DNA of 64,000 nt from Schistosoma mansoni (Eukaryota; Platyhelminthes; Trematoda; Strigeidida; Schistosomatidae), in the NCBI RefSeq assembly GCF_000237925.1, contig NW_017386025.1, positions 620,001-684,000 on the forward strand, in the 5' to 3' direction. A program made the translations under genes and the position numbers. Of this stretch, positions 11,378 through 20,493 are shown in pieces. The notes beneath the pieces are model-generated. The model did no database searches, was not told where the DNA came from, and worked only from the letters and a program-made list of their open reading frames with translations. Each line of letters opens with the position of its first letter. The first letter of the stretch is position 1.

Positions 11378-13870
11378 CCACGGTCATCTCCTTCGCACAT
11401 GGTCCCTAAAAAGGACAGCAATGATTGGCGGCCAACTGGTGATCATCGGCGTCTGAATGCTAAAACCATTCCCGATCGTTACCCGTTGCCTCATATTCAC
11501 GATTTGACAGCTACCTTGAAAGGTACAACTGTCTTTTCGAAGGCTTATAACCAAATACCGATGGCAACCGATGACATTCCTAAAGCCGCCATAATAACTC
11601 CTTTCGGCCTTTATGAATTTCTACGAATGCCTTTTGGTTTAAGAAATGCGGCTCAAACCTTCCAAAGGTTCATAGACGACGTCTTCCGAGGTCTCAACTT
11701 CGTAAATGCGTATGTCGATGACTGCCTAATAGCAAGTCCGGACAGAGAATCACATCTCAAGTATCTGGACATTGTTTTCGATCGACTCCAAAGGCATGGC
11801 ATTACTGTCAACGTTCAGAAATGCCAAATCGGAACCAATTCCTTAGACTTCTTAGGACACACTATTGATGCCCAAGGCATCCGACCCCTTAGAAGCAAAG
11901 TGGCGACCATTCTGGATTACCCAGAACCGATCACGATCAAGCAATTGCGAACTTTCAACGGCCTTGTAAGTTTCTACAGACGGTTCATACCTAAGTGCGC
12001 ATCTCTGATGAAACCGTTAACTGACCAACTTCGTGGAAATGCAAAATCAATTAGTTTAGACGACACAGCCTGTAAAGCATTCTCCACAGTTAAGGAACAC
12101 ATCGCCAAGGCAACCCTGCTTGCTCATCAGGACACTCAAGCACCCATTAGTATCGCTGTAGGCGCATCCGACTCAGCAATCGGATGAGTCTTACAACAAT
12201 GGGTTAACAACTATTGGCAACCTTTAGGATTTTTCTCGAAACGGTTGCTAGATGCGGAATCTAGGTACAGCACGTTCGGTAGGGAACTCCTAGCTATGTA
12301 TTGTGCTGTACGGCATTTCCAACATTCCATCGAAGGGGGAGAATTCACGCTTTTTACCGATCACAAACCTCTTACCTTCTCTTTAAGTTCATCTTCAGAC
12401 ACGTACTCACCGCGAGAGTCTCGACAAGTGGACTACATTTCGCAGTTCACTTCAGATATACTACACATTTCTGGAGCAAACAATGTAGTCGCAGACGCTT
12501 TGTCTCTTATTAGTTTCTTGAACAGTTTCCAAGGAATCGACCTTCTTAAACTCTCTCAGCTTCAAAAAGAAGACATTGATCTTCAGCATGAGGTATCCTC
12601 GACAACTCTTAAACTAAGTACTAAGCAGATGGGAACAGGTAAGGAAACCTTACTTTGCGACACATCTACAGGTAGGGATCGCCCAATAGTACCAAAACAT
12701 TATCGACGCAACGTCTTCAATACGTTGCACAATCTTTCTCACCCAGGTGCTCGTGCAACAGTCAAGCTTATAGCCGAACGGTTTTGCTGGCCTGGCATGG
12801 ATAAAGATGTGAGGGAGTAGGCACGCTCCTGTGTAAGCTGCCAGAAATCTAAGGTAATCAGACACAACAGATGTCCCTTGGGCTCTTTTAAAACCCCTGA
12901 CGCTCGTTTCGACCACGTTCATCTAGATTTGGTAGGACCCTTACCCGATTCCAACGGATACTCACATCTCTTAACATGCGTAGACCGTTTTACTCGATGG
13001 CCAGAAGCAGTACCTATTAAGGACATTACTGCTGAAACAGTGGCTCGCGCTTTCGTCGAACGATGGGTAGCTAATTTCGGTTGCCCTTCAACCATCACTA
13101 CAGACCGCGGACGCCAGTTCGAATCTGGACTTTTCCGTTGTCTGACCTCACTATTAGGAATCACACGTTTCCGAACGACCGCCTACCACCCACAAGCAAA
13201 CGGGTTGGTAGAATGTTTTCATCAACAACTTAAGGCTTCACTATCAGCTACAAACGTTGCACAGTGGACAGACGCTCTTCCACTCGTCTTGCTAGGTATC
13301 CGCAATGCAGTGGAAGCTGACATTGGATACACTGCATCTGAACTCGTTTACGGAACGACACTCCGACTCCCAGGAGAATTCGTAGATCCTTCAGCTTCTT
13401 CATTGAACATGGATCTAAACTCTTACACGAGTAGGCTTACAAACGCTATGCGTTCAGTTAAACCTGCTCACACTCGACCTCAATCAACTGACGTTTTCGT
13501 TCAACCTGAATTACGACATAGTACACACGTCTTCGTTCGTCGAGACTCACATCGACAACCTCTCGAATCAACATACGAAGGATCCTTCAAAGTTCTTCAA
13601 CGTGAACCTAAGTACTATGTAGTCGATAAGAACGGCACGAACGATAGCATCAGTATCAATCGACTCAAAGCAGCGTACTTAGAAGGAAACCCTAGCTACG
13701 TCGAATTTCCTTCAGCACAATCGAGCGATACGGCTCCTACACTTGTGGTACCTCGTACGACAGCCGACGCACACCCTGACATTTCGTCAACGTCGATAGA
13801 TAAACCTAAAACAACGCGTTCTGGAAGACGAGTAAGATTTCCAGAACATCATAACGACTATTGCACGTAG
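11378..13870 (+). pseudogene. pol: Gypsy pol: RT, RNase H and integrase, with two nonsense codons
   Basis: One reading frame (11378-13870) interrupted by TGA at 12185-12187 and TAG at 12818-12820, with no frameshift. [21 protein letters not shown], catalytic YVDD. RNase H: TDHKPL block and the tether region with GRELLAMY. Integrase: HH-CC zinc-binding residues (H...H near 12733-12745, C-x2-C near 12832-12843), then the DDE core ([30 protein letters not shown]). The TAG falls within the zinc-binding domain. Gag and protease are absent, so this copy cannot move on its own. Confidence 0.9.
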
Positions 13871-14412
13871 GACACAGACTTAATCTCGAATTCCCTTTTC
13901 ATTATTTGTTATAAAAAATAATTTTTTTTAATATGCTCATTTTTTTTATTTATTTCAAAAAAAAATAACCACAAAACATTTTTATTTGTTTGAGCGTATT
14001 TATATTCTTATATATATAAAAAAAACCCAAAAAAATTTTTTTCCGATAGCTTTTACGTTGTCGCAAGTGTATTAGTTTATTTATTTTTTTTCTTTCCTGC
14101 TCATCTTGTGTCCTTACGCAAGCATGAGTGTATTTTCGACATGCACTCACACGTTCTATTTTTTTCTCTTTTCCAGGACGGCTGGAAAAGAACGATGAAG
14201 TTTTCGCAAGGAACTGAAATTTTTCATTGTACTTTATTTCTTTATTGCTGTGTTGTACATTTTGGTCCCTTAGTGTAAGGAAAGACGACCAGACGCTGCT
14301 AAACGAAGCAAGCTATCAGAAGAGTGTTTACCAACGACAAACTCGCTGGGTTTAAACTTCTGGCTGGTCACGTCTTAGGGGCATCACTACCTCACTAGGG
14401 AGGGGAGTGATC
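13871..14412 (+). other. 3' non-coding part of the gypsy element
   Basis: Between the pol stop and the 3' LTR: an A/T homopolymer-rich segment (13905-14100), then a mixed segment ending with the polypurine tract. Small open frames here are chance. Confidence 0.7.
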
Positions 14413-14737
14413 TGTAGTTGTAAATAATTCCCCAAAATCAATAACTCATTAAGTGTTCGACATTGGATGCTGACCATTGTTTAAGTGGACTTATTTAACT
14501 GAAGGCTTTCGGTCATGCATTCGTACCAGATCACGTTTCAACTCGGCGTGGGACACTGCTCCTACGTTCACTAGTCAGCTTAGAATAAACGTTCCTCGAT
14601 ATATTGATAACGTATCAAATATATCTTTCCTACCTCTTCTCGTCTGACTTCTGATTTCCATTGGGCGGAAAGAGTTTCGCAAATAGAAGGTGCTGCTGGT
14701 TGCTAATTGCCAAATTACAATACCGGTCGAATCCTCA
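14413..14737 (+). repeat. 3' LTR of the gypsy element
   Basis: 325 bp, TGTAGTTG...TCCTCA, directly after the polypurine tract and directly before the ctgt duplication. Confidence 0.88.
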
Positions 14738-15141
14738 CTGTCCAAGTTCTAAGACTACTTTGATGACTACATAACACAAACGTTGCTGTCACAGAAATAT
14801 ATTAGTAAGAGTAGGTACAAAAAAAGAATATTACCACCACCGTATGGGCCAGTCCATAGAGTGCAATTAACTGACGTAGGTTAGTTATCCTCGACACTGG
14901 TGAGTATCAGTGAGCTGCTGGATATCTAGTGATCCGACGGTCAGATGATTAAGCTTGGGTCCAGAGACATTTCAGCGGCCCTACAGGCGCATAGAATAAT
15001 CTGAGAACGGCAGCAAAAGTCAAAAGAAAAAGTATATCGAACGAAAAACTCATGGCCAGAATTAAGAACTTCATATGAGCTACGACGTTTCTAAATGCCG
15101 AAACAACGAACATTTCTATGGCACTAAAAAACCAAGGAGAT

Positions 15142-15466
15142 TGAGGATACGACTAGTATTCTAGTTTGACAACTAGCGACCAGTAGCACCTTCTATTTGC
15201 GAAACTCTTTCCGCCCAATGGAAATCAGAAGTCAGACGAGAAGAGGTAGGAAAGATATATTTGATACGTTATCAATATATCGAGGAACGTTTATTCTAAG
15301 CTGACTAGTGAACGTAGGAGCAGTGTCCCACGCCGAGTTGAAACGTGATCTGGTACGAATGCATGACCGAAAGCCTTCAGTTAAATAAGTCCACTTAAAC
15401 AATGGTCAGCATCCAATGTCGAACACTTAATGAGTTATTGATTTTGGGGAATTATTTACAGCTACA
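15142..15466 (-). repeat. Solo LTR of the same gypsy family, inverted
   Basis: 325 bp, reverse complement of the LTR above (TGTAGC...TCCTCA on the minus strand). Flanked by agat at 15138-15141 and 15467-15470, a 4-bp target duplication independent of the neighbouring element. It is therefore a separate insertion reduced to one LTR by recombination. It lies 404 bp from the 3' LTR and forms an inverted repeat with it. Confidence 0.88.
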
Positions 15467-15995
15467 AGATAAAACAAAGAAATACACCGTTCACCTTCGC
15501 TTAAAAACAAAACGGAAAAGATAACTCTTGATTAATTCCGATTATTTCGAAGGTATAAAACTGAAATTACGAACCAGAGTTGTGCAATGAGGGCATAGAT
15601 TTAAGGGAAAAAGTGTTCACTAATTTCGTGAAGTGAGGTTTTAAGTTTGAGCAAAAGTGTCGATTTGAACGGGAAGTTTAGTCCTAACGTGATTTACATT
15701 TCTCAAACTTTTGCTGTGTTCTTACGCAACAAAAGTATCATATCCAATCCAAAGAATCTATTCTGAGCTATACGTTCGGTAGATTACTTCTTTTTTATGT
15801 TTCACTCAAATTAATAGTTAACTGTGGTTTTGCCTCAGCTCACTATCGGTTTTTTTTATAGTTTTCACGTAAAGGCTAGCTTTAGCTTATCGTTAACTGT
15901 TTTTATACATTTTTGATAGTTTTTGTTTACTGTGTGTTTTTTTATCGGTCCTAAATTTACTGCTTATATTTTTAAGACAGTCTAGATCACTAGCC

Positions 15996-17396
15996 ATGAA
16001 AAATTCATGCAAGAGACCTGGTTGCCGTTTTGCCGTTACATCTGGCATGCAATGTGACAACTGTAAAGGTTGGTTCCATGAAGCATGTACAGATCTAACA
16101 GCAGCAGCCTATAGCAGACTCAGCAAGTCTGATCGTAGGTGGGTATGTGTTACCTGCAACACTGATACGGTAGTTATGTTGTGTACCATCATTACTTTAC
16201 TGACAGGTCTGAGAGATAAGTTGTCTAAGAATTCGGTAAATGATATCATCATGACGGGTAACAAAGCTGGAACGCATAGGGCAATTAAGAAAAAGGATAC
16301 TGACAGGTCGGATATCGACGGTGCTGTTAACAGCACGAGTGATGATGTGTTGAAACTCAGCACCATCCTAACATCGACTGTCATCGACTCCCTCAGTAAA
16401 CTTGGGTCCCCCGGGGAACGGTCCTTGAATGAGACAGTGGTTCCTAAAAATCCTGTAGGTGGATGGACTCACGTTAACAGGAGTAATAAAGCCCAAGCGT
16501 CCCCTCCGAAACTGAACGTCCCAAGTATCGTGCGTAAATCAATTGATGCTTTGGCCGCACAGTCTACACCCAAGACTGTCCGCCCGGTCATCACTGAGCC
16601 CAGGAATCGAAAACGCGCCTCGACATCCAAACAACAAGATACCAAACCTAGACGCCTTGGAAAACCTGGGAAATCAATTGCGGTTCGTGACGACTCTGTC
16701 ATAATCATGAACCTTATTGACAACCCCGACCTTCCTCTCAGTTTGCAGGACAAAAACGACAGGATGCTCTGGGGAGAATTAATCAAGAGGCTGGAACTCC
16801 CTAGAATAGAGCCTTTGACCGTCACACGGCTCACTCGGGGGAAGGACTCTAACCACCTAAACCACCCGAGGCTGCTTCGTGTTACACTTAAGAATGCCTC
16901 CGACGTAGAGGACGTCCTGCTAGCCAGTCACTTACTGAGGTCCGATGGGAACGTAAGAATACTGCCCGACATACCGTATTCTGAACGAAATCTCATCCGG
17001 AACATCCCTAAGGAATCTCGTGAGGCGTTCTTCCGTGGACGAAATATCATTGTGCAAGGTGTGCCGGAAAATACGGACCCAGCTCAAGCAAACTCTGATA
17101 TTCGGGAATGGAAATTCATCAAGCATTCCTTAAAACTCAAGAACATATTGACCCAACAGGTAATGAAACTGGCCAAGAGAGACGGAGACTCTAGACCCCG
17201 GCTGCTGAAGATAACCTTCCCCTCCTCCCACATGGCGGCTGCAACTCTGGAAGCATTTCGTGCCAATAGACGTCGGTTGCCAACTGGCATCCATATGCAT
17301 CCGGATAGGCCCCACGACAGCAGGATCAAGCACAAACGAAAGCTGGAGCTGACAATTCCACTCGTGGACTGTCTTGATCATAAAAAAAACGTGTAA
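15996..17396 (+). CDS. CR1 ORF1: PHD-finger, nucleic-acid-binding protein
   Basis: 466 aa. Residues 5-54 form a C4HC3 PHD finger (Cys5, 10, 20, 23, His28, Cys31, 51, 54), typical of ORF1 in this clade. A basic linker (about 200-225) follows. Two similar modules of about 95 residues come next (234-332 and 349-444), each with a hydrophobic first strand (VIIMNL / NIIVQGV), a PRLL-[RK]-[VI]-T strand and a D-x-P-x-[SD] end; they look like tandem RRM-like domains. Expected to coat element RNA. The last codons run through A AAA AAC and stop two codons later, overlapping ORF2 in the -1 frame. ATG at 15996 is the first in frame. Confidence 0.9.
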   Translation: MKNSCKRPGCRFAVTSGMQCDNCKGWFHEACTDLTAAAYSRLSKSDRRWVCVTCNTDTVVMLCTIITLLTGLRDKLSKNSVNDIIMTGNKAGTHRAIKKKDTDRSDIDGAVNSTSDDVLKLSTILTSTVIDSLSKLGSPGERSLNETVVPKNPVGGWTHVNRSNKAQASPPKLNVPSIVRKSIDALAAQSTPKTVRPVITEPRNRKRASTSKQQDTKPRRLGKPGKSIAVRDDSVIIMNLIDNPDLPLSLQDKNDRMLWGELIKRLELPRIEPLTVTRLTRGKDSNHLNHPRLLRVTLKNASDVEDVLLASHLLRSDGNVRILPDIPYSERNLIRNIPKESREAFFRGRNIIVQGVPENTDPAQANSDIREWKFIKHSLKLKNILTQQVMKLAKRDGDSRPRLLKITFPSSHMAAATLEAFRANRRRLPTGIHMHPDRPHDSRIKHKRKLELTIPLVDCLDHKKNV

Positions 17397-17447
17397 AGGA
17401 CAGGGACTACCAACTCGGTAAACATCGTATAGGTAGGCTACCTGTCC
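17384..17447 (+). promoter_or_regulatory. Candidate -1 ribosomal frameshift signal between ORF1 and ORF2
   Basis: Heptamer A AAA AAC (17384-17390) lies exactly in the ORF1 frame (codons AAA 17385, AAC 17388). After a 7-nt spacer comes a stem of seven perfect pairs, GGACAGG (17398-17404) with CCTGTCC (17441-17447), and inside it a second stem CTACC/GGTAG (17407-17411, 17432-17436). Slipping back one base leads directly into ORF2. Confidence 0.75.
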
Positions 17448-20302
17448 ACTCACACACGGCTCATATAGACAAACAAGAAGAGGCTCACGCGTTCCAAATT
17501 GAAAGCATAAACTGCCTATACACGAACGCCGCGAGCTTGCCAAACAAAATGGATGAACTACGTGAACTTAGCAACGCTAATGATGCCCATCTGATAGGAA
17601 TATCCGAAACTTGGATAACGTCTCAGTTTACGGACCAGGAGTTAGCAATAACTGGGATGTCTTTATTTCGCAACGACAGAAAAACAGGAATGGGGGGTGG
17701 GGTAGCACTATACGTACGGTCATGCCTGGATGCGCACCAACTTCACAATCAAGAGTTTCACAATCTTGACGAGTCAGTATGGTGCTCAGTAAGATTATCT
17801 ACCACCTCGAGGTGCCTAGTTGGGGTCGTTTACAGGAAGCCCACTGCCGACATCGAATATGACAAACGTCTGCTGGAAGGATTAACTCGCTCTACGCGTC
17901 TTGGATTCTCTCATATCCTGATTCTAGGGGATTTCAATCTCCCTAGAATCAACTTCGTGGAACATACATACATTGGTGGTGCCAACTCTACTGAAGCTCT
18001 GTTCTTCAACCTTATCGGCGACCTGGGATTATTTGAAAATGTGAAGTCGGCAACCCGTTGGAGAAACAGTCAGACGCCGTCACGCTTAGACTGGGCATTC
18101 ACAAACGAAGAATTCCTAGTTGACGACCTCTCAATCCTGGCTCCCCTGGGCAAAAGTGATCACGCCGTCTTATCATTCAGCTTTGTCAGCAAGACGGAGC
18201 TACGATATCCTACTAGCAACAAGCGCTGGAACTTCAAACGGTTGAATGTGTTAGCTTTACAGGACTATCTTCAACAGGTGGATTGGAATGTTCGCCCTGA
18301 AATTGAAGTGGATGCTCATTGGGATTTTTTACTGCACACGATCTTATGTGCTACTGAGCATTCAGTTCCTAAAATGGTCCCAAAAAGCTACAAGCAACCT
18401 GCAATCATCAAGAACCGCACTCGTCGTTTGCTAAGCCGCAAAAGGCACTGTTGGGCTGAATATAAACGAACGGATAACAACGGCGCGTACAGGCAATACA
18501 AACATATAAGGAACACATGCACAAAGGCAATAAGAGAAGACAGGCTTCAGTTCCAGACCAAGCTTATCGATAGATTCGTCTCCAATCCGAAAAGCTTGTT
18601 CAGTTATGCAGCTTCTCTTCGACAAGGCAAAACTGGAGTTTCCCAACTGCTTGGTCCTAATGGCCCGACCAGCAACGACAGTGATGCCGCTAACCTTTTG
18701 GCTGAACATTACTCCCGGACATTCCAACTGACCCACATCAACCATACTGACGAAAGCTTCACCTGCACCTGTACAGGACTTTCCGAAGTGGACCTGAGTG
18801 CTGACTTGGTGCTCCGTAAACTGCAGAACCTAAAAAAAGACACTTCTCCTGGTCCGGACATGGTTCATTCCGCCGTATTGAGGGAAGCAGCTTCAATCCT
18901 GGCGACACCACTTAGCGTGATGTTTGCACACTCGCTAAGCAGAGGCAAACTACCGGAAATATGGAAGCTGGCCCACATCACACCAATTTTCAAAGGAGGT
19001 CGACGCAGTGAACCCTCAAGCTACCGACCAGTGGCCCTTCTCTCCATACCTTCAAAAATTATGGAATCCCTAGTATTCGACGGCATACTAGAACACTTAT
19101 CATCCTCAAAGTTCTTCTCGCCTCAACAGCATGGTTTCAGAAAAGGTCATTCTTGTACGACCAACCTGCTGACTGCGGTGGATAAATGGACAACCATCCT
19201 TGATCGCAAGGGGAAGGTTGACGTCATTTACCTGGACTTCTCAAAAGCTTTTGATAGGGTCAACCATGCATGTCTTATCAAGAAGCTTGGACGATTGGGT
19301 ATAAAACCCCCTTTAATTGACTGGATCACTTCATACCTAGAAAACCGACATTTTAAGGTCAGGGTTAACTTCACTCTCTCTCAGGCTATGGAATGTCCTA
19401 GTGGGGTCCCCCAGGGTTCAATACTAGGACCTCTTCTCTTCTTGATTTATATTAACGATCTTCCTCAACAAGTTTCATCTGATTTATTGCTTTTTGCTGA
19501 TGATGTGAAACTTTGGAGAGAGATACGTACTCACAATGATATACTAGTTCTGCAGGAGGATCTGACTCGACTTCAAAGTTGGGCAGACGACAACGGACTT
19601 ACCTTCAACACTTCAAAGTTCAAGGTAGTCCATCTGAGACATGTTGCAGACTATAGTTATAACTTAGGTAACTCACCTCTAGAAGTTTCCCAAGTTGAAA
19701 AAGATTTAGGAGTGTTGGTACCCTACGACCTGAAATCGTATGCGAACTGTGACAAAAACGCCTCTCAAGCAAACCTTGCACTGGTAACATTGAAGCGCAT
19801 TTTTGGCCAGTTTGACGGTAGAACCTTCCACATAATCTTCAACAGTTTTATTCGTCCCCACTTAGAGTACGGAAACATAGTATTTCCTCCCTCCCTCCAA
19901 AAGGATAAGGTCACTCTGGAACGTATACAACGTCGAGCCACGAAATCAGTTCGGGGTCTCAAATTCAAACCTTATGAAGAGCGCCTCAAATCACTTAACC
20001 TTTACCCGTTAGAGTATAGGCGTCTTAGAGGTGATCTTCTTATGACTTATAGTATCCTTAATACTTCTGGTCATCCCCTTAAACAACTTCTTAAGCTTAG
20101 TCATAACACTAACCTCAGAGGTAACACCCAGAAATTGGAGACCCTACATAGCAGAACAGACTGCAGACACAACTTCTACTCCGTTAGAGTTGTCAAGTGC
20201 TGGAATTCGCTGCCGACTGAGCTAGTCCAAGCGACCTCCCAGGAGTCCTTTAAGAGAAAACTTGACTTATTCCTAAGGACTAAGGATAACATATTATTAT
20301 GA
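17384..20302 (+). CDS. CR1 ORF2: endonuclease and reverse transcriptase
   Basis: 972 aa if read from the slip site; open in the -1 frame from just after the TAA at 17381-17383. APE-type endonuclease: N in YTNAASL (~17519-17539), ISETWI (~17600), LGDFNLP (~17928), RLDWAFTN (~18085) and SDHAVL (~18157). Reverse transcriptase: YLDFSKAFDRVNH (~19229), GVPQGSILGPLLF (~19405) and FADDVKLW (~19494). C-terminal CR1 signature VVKCWNSLPTEL (~20190). All catalytic motifs look intact. The first in-frame ATG is 17549, after the conserved Asn, so an AUG start there would truncate the nuclease. No ATG exists in frame between 17384 and 17549. Confidence 0.92.
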   Translation, partial: KKRVKDRDYQLGKHRIGRLPVHSHTAHIDKQEEAHAFQIESINCLYTNAASLPNKMDELRELSNANDAHLIGISETWITSQFTDQELAITGMSLFRNDRKTGMGGGVALYVRSCLDAHQLHNQEFHNLDESVWCSVRLSTTSRCLVGVVYRKPTADIEYDKRLLEGLTRSTRLGFSHILILGDFNLPRINFVEHTYIGGANSTEALFFNLIGDLGLFENVKSATRWRNSQTPSRLDWAFTNEEFLVDDLSILAPLGKSDHAVLSFSFVSKTELRYPTSNKRWNFKRLNVLALQDYLQQVDWNVRPEIEVDAHWDFLLHTILCATEHSVPKMVPKSYKQPAIIKNRTRRLLSRKRHCWAEYKRTDNNGAYRQYKHIRNTCTKAIREDRLQFQTKLIDRFVSNPKSLFSYAASLRQGKTGVSQLLGPNGPTSNDSDAANLLAEHYSRTFQLTHINHTDESFTCTCTGLSEVDLSADLVLRKLQNLKKDTSPGPDMVHSAVLREAASILATPLSVMFAHSLSRGKLPEIWKLAHITPIFKGGRRSEPSSYRPVALLSIPSKIMESLVFDGILEHLSSSKFFSPQQHGFRKGHSCTTNLLTAVDKWTTILDRKGKVDVIYLDFSKAFDRVNHACLIKKLGRLGIKPPLIDWITSYLENRHFKVRVNFTLSQAMECPSGVPQGSILGPLLFLIYINDLPQQVSSDLLLFADDVKLWREIRTHNDILVLQEDLTRLQSWADDNGLTFNTSKFKVVHLRHVADYSYNLGNSPLEVSQVEKDLGVLVPYDLKSYANCDKNASQANLALVTLKRIFGQFDGRTFHIIFNSFIRPHLEYGNIVFPPSLQKDKVTLERIQRRATKSVRGLKFKPYEERLKSLNLYPLEYRRLRGDLLMTYSILNTSGHPLKQLLKLSHNTNLRGNTQKLETLHSRTDCRHNFYSVRVVKCWNSLPTELVQATSQESFKRKLDLFLRTKDNILL

Positions 20303-20493
20303 TTTACCAAATTCTTTTTTCCCCTCTATTATCGTTCATATACCTAGGTTCTTGCCTGGAGGTATTGGTGATCCACTGCTATCAGACACGGAAGCCCGTT
20401 AAGCGAAAGCTTCTTCTATTCCGTCCTCAACCATTTGAACCATTTGAACCATTTGAGCTGTTGGCGCTACGTTTCACTCTGAACGCCACCGTA

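Larger units (their letters stand above)
11023..14737 (+). mobile_element. Ty3/gypsy LTR retrotransposon, gag-less, with 4-bp target duplication
   Basis: Whole insertion bounded by ctgt at 11019-11022 and 14738-14741. The LTRs begin TGTAG and end in CA: 11023-~11342 and 14413-14737, about 98% alike, so the insertion is young. The inside keeps pol from the start of RT to the end of integrase. Gag, protease and the primer-binding site are gone; RT begins about 50 bp after the 5' LTR. A polypurine tract (agggaggggagtga, 14396-14410) precedes the 3' LTR. The layout resembles the CsRn1/Kabuki group (to which schistosome Boudicca belongs); that placement is an inference. Confidence 0.88.
15471..20455 (+). 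mobile_element. CR1-clade non-LTR retrotransposon with both ORFs open
   Basis: ORF1 15996-17396, ORF2 17384-20302, followed by a short 3' UTR ending in a tandem 9-bp repeat (ccatttgaa, ~20427-20455). The left edge is uncertain: somewhere in 15471-15995, where the sequence is T-rich and non-coding and would be the 5' UTR. Both frames are uninterrupted, and the endonuclease and RT residues I can check are present, so this copy may be recent. Its 3' end lies about 40 bp upstream of the RRS1 start codon, on the same strand. Confidence 0.85.

Noticed and set aside
17537-17551. TTG or ATG at 17537/17549 as the true ORF2 start
   Set aside because: Both fall after the conserved endonuclease Asn, and the frame is open back to 17384; a frameshift entry fits better, though it is unproven.
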